Assembly: GCA_964249735.1 (NCBI GenBank)
Contig: CAXUDP010000005.1
Location: forward strand, 1 to 64,000
Length of the DNA stretch: 64,000 nucleotides
Direction of reading: 5' to 3'
Origin: Lichenicola sp964249735
Lineage (GTDB): Bacteria; Pseudomonadota; Alphaproteobacteria; Acetobacterales; Acetobacteraceae
Shown: one piece after another, positions 61,584 through 64,000 of the stretch
How the letters are laid out: each line of letters starts with the position of its first letter
Numbering within the stretch: the first letter of the stretch is position 1
Translations under genes and position numbers: made by a program
Notes under the pieces: model-generated
Told to the model about the DNA's origin: nothing
Database searches by the model: none
Seen by the model: only the letters and a program-made list of their open reading frames with translations

Positions 61584-63788
61584 ATGCCGCCCCGGCCCCA
61601 CCGCCCCGGCGGACGGAACCGGGCCACCCCCTGGCTGCGCCACGGCATCGGCCGACTGGCCCGCACCCTGGCTGCCGCCGCCCTGCTCGCCTGGACCGCC
61701 GACGTGGCATCCGGCGTGCGTCTGGACGCCCCCGCGCCGACCGCGATCCTGCTCGACCACGACGGCGGCTTCGTCACCCAGGTCGGCCACGAGACCCTGC
61801 GGCCGGATGGACGCCGGCAGGTGGAATATGGCTACTGGCACACTGTCCCCCCACCCCGCGTTGTGGCGGCGACCCTGGCGATCGAGGATCGCCGCTTCCG
61901 GTACCACCCCGGCGTCGATCCGCTGGCGGTGCTCCGCGCCGGCTGGGAACACCTGCTCGGCCGCTCCGCCTCCGGCGCCTCGACGCTGGCGATGCAGGTG
62001 GCGCGCATGCAGCGCCCACGGCCGAGAACCCTTTGGAACAAGAGCGTCGAGGCCGCGGTGGCGATCGCCCTGACCGCCCGCTACGGCCGCGACGCGGTGC
62101 TGTCGCAATACCTGCTCCTGGCCCCCTACGGCGAGAACAGCCACGGCATCGGCCACGCCGCACGCTGGTACTTCGACCGCAGCGCCGCCGACCTGGACTG
62201 GACGGAGGCCGCGCTGCTCGCCGCGATCCCGCAATCCCCCACCGCCCTGCGCCTGCGCCATCCCGGCCCCCGGCTGCAACGCCGGGCCGCCCGAGTGCTG
62301 TCCCTGCTGGCGCAGGCCGGCCTGCTGGATCGCGCGGAGGTGGCACGCGCCGAGGCCGGGCTCGCGGACCCGGGCCTGCTGCCGCGTCGCCACCGCCCGG
62401 ACTGGCTGCCGACCGTGCTCCGCCTGCGCACGCTCGCCGCTGCGGTGCCGGCCGGCGCCGAGCCGATCCTGCACGCCAGCCTCGATCCCGCCGTGCAGGC
62501 ACGCGTCGCCGCCGCCGCCACGCAGGCCCTGGCCGGCTGGCAGTCCCAGGGGGCCGAACAGGCCGCGGTGATGGTCGTGCGCCGCGGCACCCGCGCCGTG
62601 CTGGCCTCCGTGACCGCGAGCCTCCCCGACCAGCCGAGCAGCATCGACTTCACCGCCACCCTCCGCTCGCCCGGCAGCACGCTGAAGCCGTTCCTGTTCG
62701 CCAGAGCGCTGGACCTGGGCCTCATCGTGCCGCAGGACGTGCTCCCGGACCTGCCCGGGCTGGTGCCCGGCATCGACAACGCCGACCACGCCTTTCTTGG
62801 TCCGCTTCTGCCGCGCCAGGCCCTGGCCAACTCGCGCAACGTCCCGGCCGCCGCCCTGCTGCGCCGGATCGGACCCGGCCGTGGCTTCCGCTTCCTGCGC
62901 CGCCTCCGGCTGCACCGCCTGGACGGCGACGGCGCGCAGTTCGGGCTCGGCATGGCGATCGGCAGCCTGCCGACCCGGCTCGACCGGCTGATGGACGCCT
63001 ACGACACCCTGGCAGAGGACGGCACCGCCCAGGACCTGTGCTGGATCGACGAGGCCGAGCGTGCCCCGCCGCAACGGCTGGTTTCCGCCGACAGCGCCCG
63101 CCTGGTCACCCGCTTCCTCAGCGACCCCCTGGCCCGGCTTCCCACCTTCCCGCGCTACGGCAGCGGCGAGTTCCCGTTCGCGGTTGCGCTCAAGACCGGC
63201 ACCTCGCAAGGCTACCGCGACGCCTGGACGGTCGCCTGGTCCGCCGGCTACGTCGTCGGGGTCTGGGTCGGCCGCGCCGATGGCGGCCCGATGGCGGGCC
63301 TCGGCGGTGCCGGCGCCGCCGCGCTGGCGCAGACCCTGCTGCTCCGGCTCCAGGGCGCCGACCGGGTCGATTTCACCGCCGGCGACCTCGCCCGCCCGGA
63401 CGGAACGGCGTCGGAGCTCTGCACCACGAACGGCGCCACCGCCCCCTGTCCGAGCCGCCTGACCGAGTTTTCCCGCACACGCCAGCCCGCCCGCACCGTT
63501 GCCTTCGCCGCGGACGATGCCGACCAGCTGCGGATTGTGCAGCCGGCGCCGGACCTGCACGTATGGCGCAACCCGGAAGCCCCGGCCGGGCTCGACCGGC
63601 TGGTGCTCCGCGCCGCTGCCGCACCCGCGGTGCGCCAGCTGGTCTGGCTGGTCGACGGCGCCCCCGCCTCGATCGGCGCGCCCGGCGTCCCGTTCTTCTG
63701 GCCGCTCGCTCCCGGCCGGCACAGCTTCCAGGTGCGCCTGCCGTTGCAGGACGAGCGCTCCGCCCCCCTCTCGGTCGTGGTCGACTAG
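61584..63788 (+). CDS. pbpC: Penicillin-binding protein 1C
   Basis: A 734-residue bifunctional enzyme. A membrane anchor (about 24-44) is followed by the glycosyltransferase domain with catalytic E101 in IEDRRFRYHPGVD and TLAMQVARM, then the transpeptidase domain with STLK (365-368), SRN (417-419) and KTG (537-539), and a C-terminal BiPBP_C domain (about 650-734). It builds peptidoglycan. Five bases after the macroglobulin stop; this link is widespread and points to repair of damaged walls. Confidence 0.95.
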   Translation: MPPRPHRPGGRNRATPWLRHGIGRLARTLAAAALLAWTADVASGVRLDAPAPTAILLDHDGGFVTQVGHETLRPDGRRQVEYGYWHTVPPPRVVAATLAIEDRRFRYHPGVDPLAVLRAGWEHLLGRSASGASTLAMQVARMQRPRPRTLWNKSVEAAVAIALTARYGRDAVLSQYLLLAPYGENSHGIGHAARWYFDRSAADLDWTEAALLAAIPQSPTALRLRHPGPRLQRRAARVLSLLAQAGLLDRAEVARAEAGLADPGLLPRRHRPDWLPTVLRLRTLAAAVPAGAEPILHASLDPAVQARVAAAATQALAGWQSQGAEQAAVMVVRRGTRAVLASVTASLPDQPSSIDFTATLRSPGSTLKPFLFARALDLGLIVPQDVLPDLPGLVPGIDNADHAFLGPLLPRQALANSRNVPAAALLRRIGPGRGFRFLRRLRLHRLDGDGAQFGLGMAIGSLPTRLDRLMDAYDTLAEDGTAQDLCWIDEAERAPPQRLVSADSARLVTRFLSDPLARLPTFPRYGSGEFPFAVALKTGTSQGYRDAWTVAWSAGYVVGVWVGRADGGPMAGLGGAGAAALAQTLLLRLQGADRVDFTAGDLARPDGTASELCTTNGATAPCPSRLTEFSRTRQPARTVAFAADDADQLRIVQPAPDLHVWRNPEAPAGLDRLVLRAAAAPAVRQLVWLVDGAPASIGAPGVPFFWPLAPGRHSFQVRLPLQDERSAPLSVVVD

Positions 63789-64000
63789 TGCGCCCGGCGT
63801 CCCGAAGCAGGCTCGCCGCGATCTGGCGGCACCTTCGCGACATCCGGCAGGAAGACCGGTCCGCGACCCGCCCTGCCGCCTACGACCCGAACACGCGGAT
63901 CAACGACGGCGAGGCGACCGCCTGGATGGCCGACGCCCGCCCCGCTCCGGCCTTCACGCTGGACGCCTGTCTCGACGCGCCGGCTTACGTTCCCGGCTGG
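63788..64000 (+). CDS. Start of an unidentified gene (partial)
   Basis: A GTG overlapping the last base of the pbpC stop opens a frame that runs off the window after 71 codons (MRPASRSRLAAIWRHLRDIR...). It is hydrophilic and Arg/Ala-rich, without signal peptide. The tight spacing suggests it belongs to the pbpC operon. No family could be named. Confidence 0.5.
   Translation, partial: MRPASRSRLAAIWRHLRDIRQEDRSATRPAAYDPNTRINDGEATAWMADARPAPAFTLDACLDAPAYVPGW

Noticed and set aside
1..64000. CRISPR arrays, tRNA, rRNA and insertion sequences
   Set aside because: No regularly spaced repeats, no cloverleaf-like sequence and no transposase frame with inverted ends were seen in the gaps.

Overview
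The window is GC-rich, densely coded alphaproteobacterial DNA. The ntrC-ntrY-ntrX-hfq-hflX order, the mltB/rlpA/dac/tmk/holB/metG/tatD/metallo-hydrolase run and the overall composition fit an Acetobacteraceae-type bacterium. The family is inferred from gene order and protein style; no 16S or other typing marker is present.

Layout. (1) 1-7318: nitrogen two-component genes (3' end of ntrC, ntrY, ntrX), then hfq, hflX and an inositol-monophosphatase-family gene on +, meeting mazG on -. (2) 7415-12246: the stress operon prkA-yeaH/yhbH-spoVR on -. (3) 12553-20436: a tightly overlapping minus-strand housekeeping run (mltB, rlpA, D,D-carboxypeptidase, tmk, holB, metG, tatD, MBL hydrolase). (4) 20607-26738: envelope genes (AsmA-like, DedA-like, ATP-grasp, solitary MlaD-like, UppP, SGNH hydrolase). 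(5) 26824-49613: a phage-derived block. After a + strand glycosyltransferase, everything is on the minus strand, in transcription order: small HTH gene, unassigned regulator-like gene, late-type promoter, small protein, TerS, TerL with an intein, portal, scaffold-like, coat, connector genes, tail terminator fused to a glycosidase-like domain, sheath, tube, frameshifted tail chaperone, tape-measure-position protein, Mu-like baseplate genes and fibre. (6) 50256-64000: a very large secreted beta-rich protein, a thioester-less alpha-2-macroglobulin, a penicillin-binding protein 1C and the start of another gene.

The phage block is the most unusual part. Its head and contractile-tail genes are all open, but no integrase, transposase, replication, lysis gene or CI-like repressor is visible, and no attachment repeats were found. 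It carries: a terminase intein that splits the Walker A lysine from its threonine and has the W/C/T residues of class 3 inteins; an A AAA AAC -1 frameshift site at the end of the tail chaperone, with a recognisable 57-residue extension; a tail-terminator protein fused to a GH99/GH71-like domain; and a control region with a near-consensus sigma-70 promoter, a palindrome over the start site and an intrinsic terminator before the first structural gene. This last layout suggests repression plus antitermination. The block may be the late half of a prophage whose early genes lie elsewhere, or a domesticated particle (GTA-like). The sequence alone does not decide.

In the last region, the macroglobulin, its large partner and PBP1C overlap or abut, which suggests one periplasmic system in which envelope defence or integrity is linked to peptidoglycan synthesis. 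No tRNA, rRNA, CRISPR array or insertion sequence was recognised.
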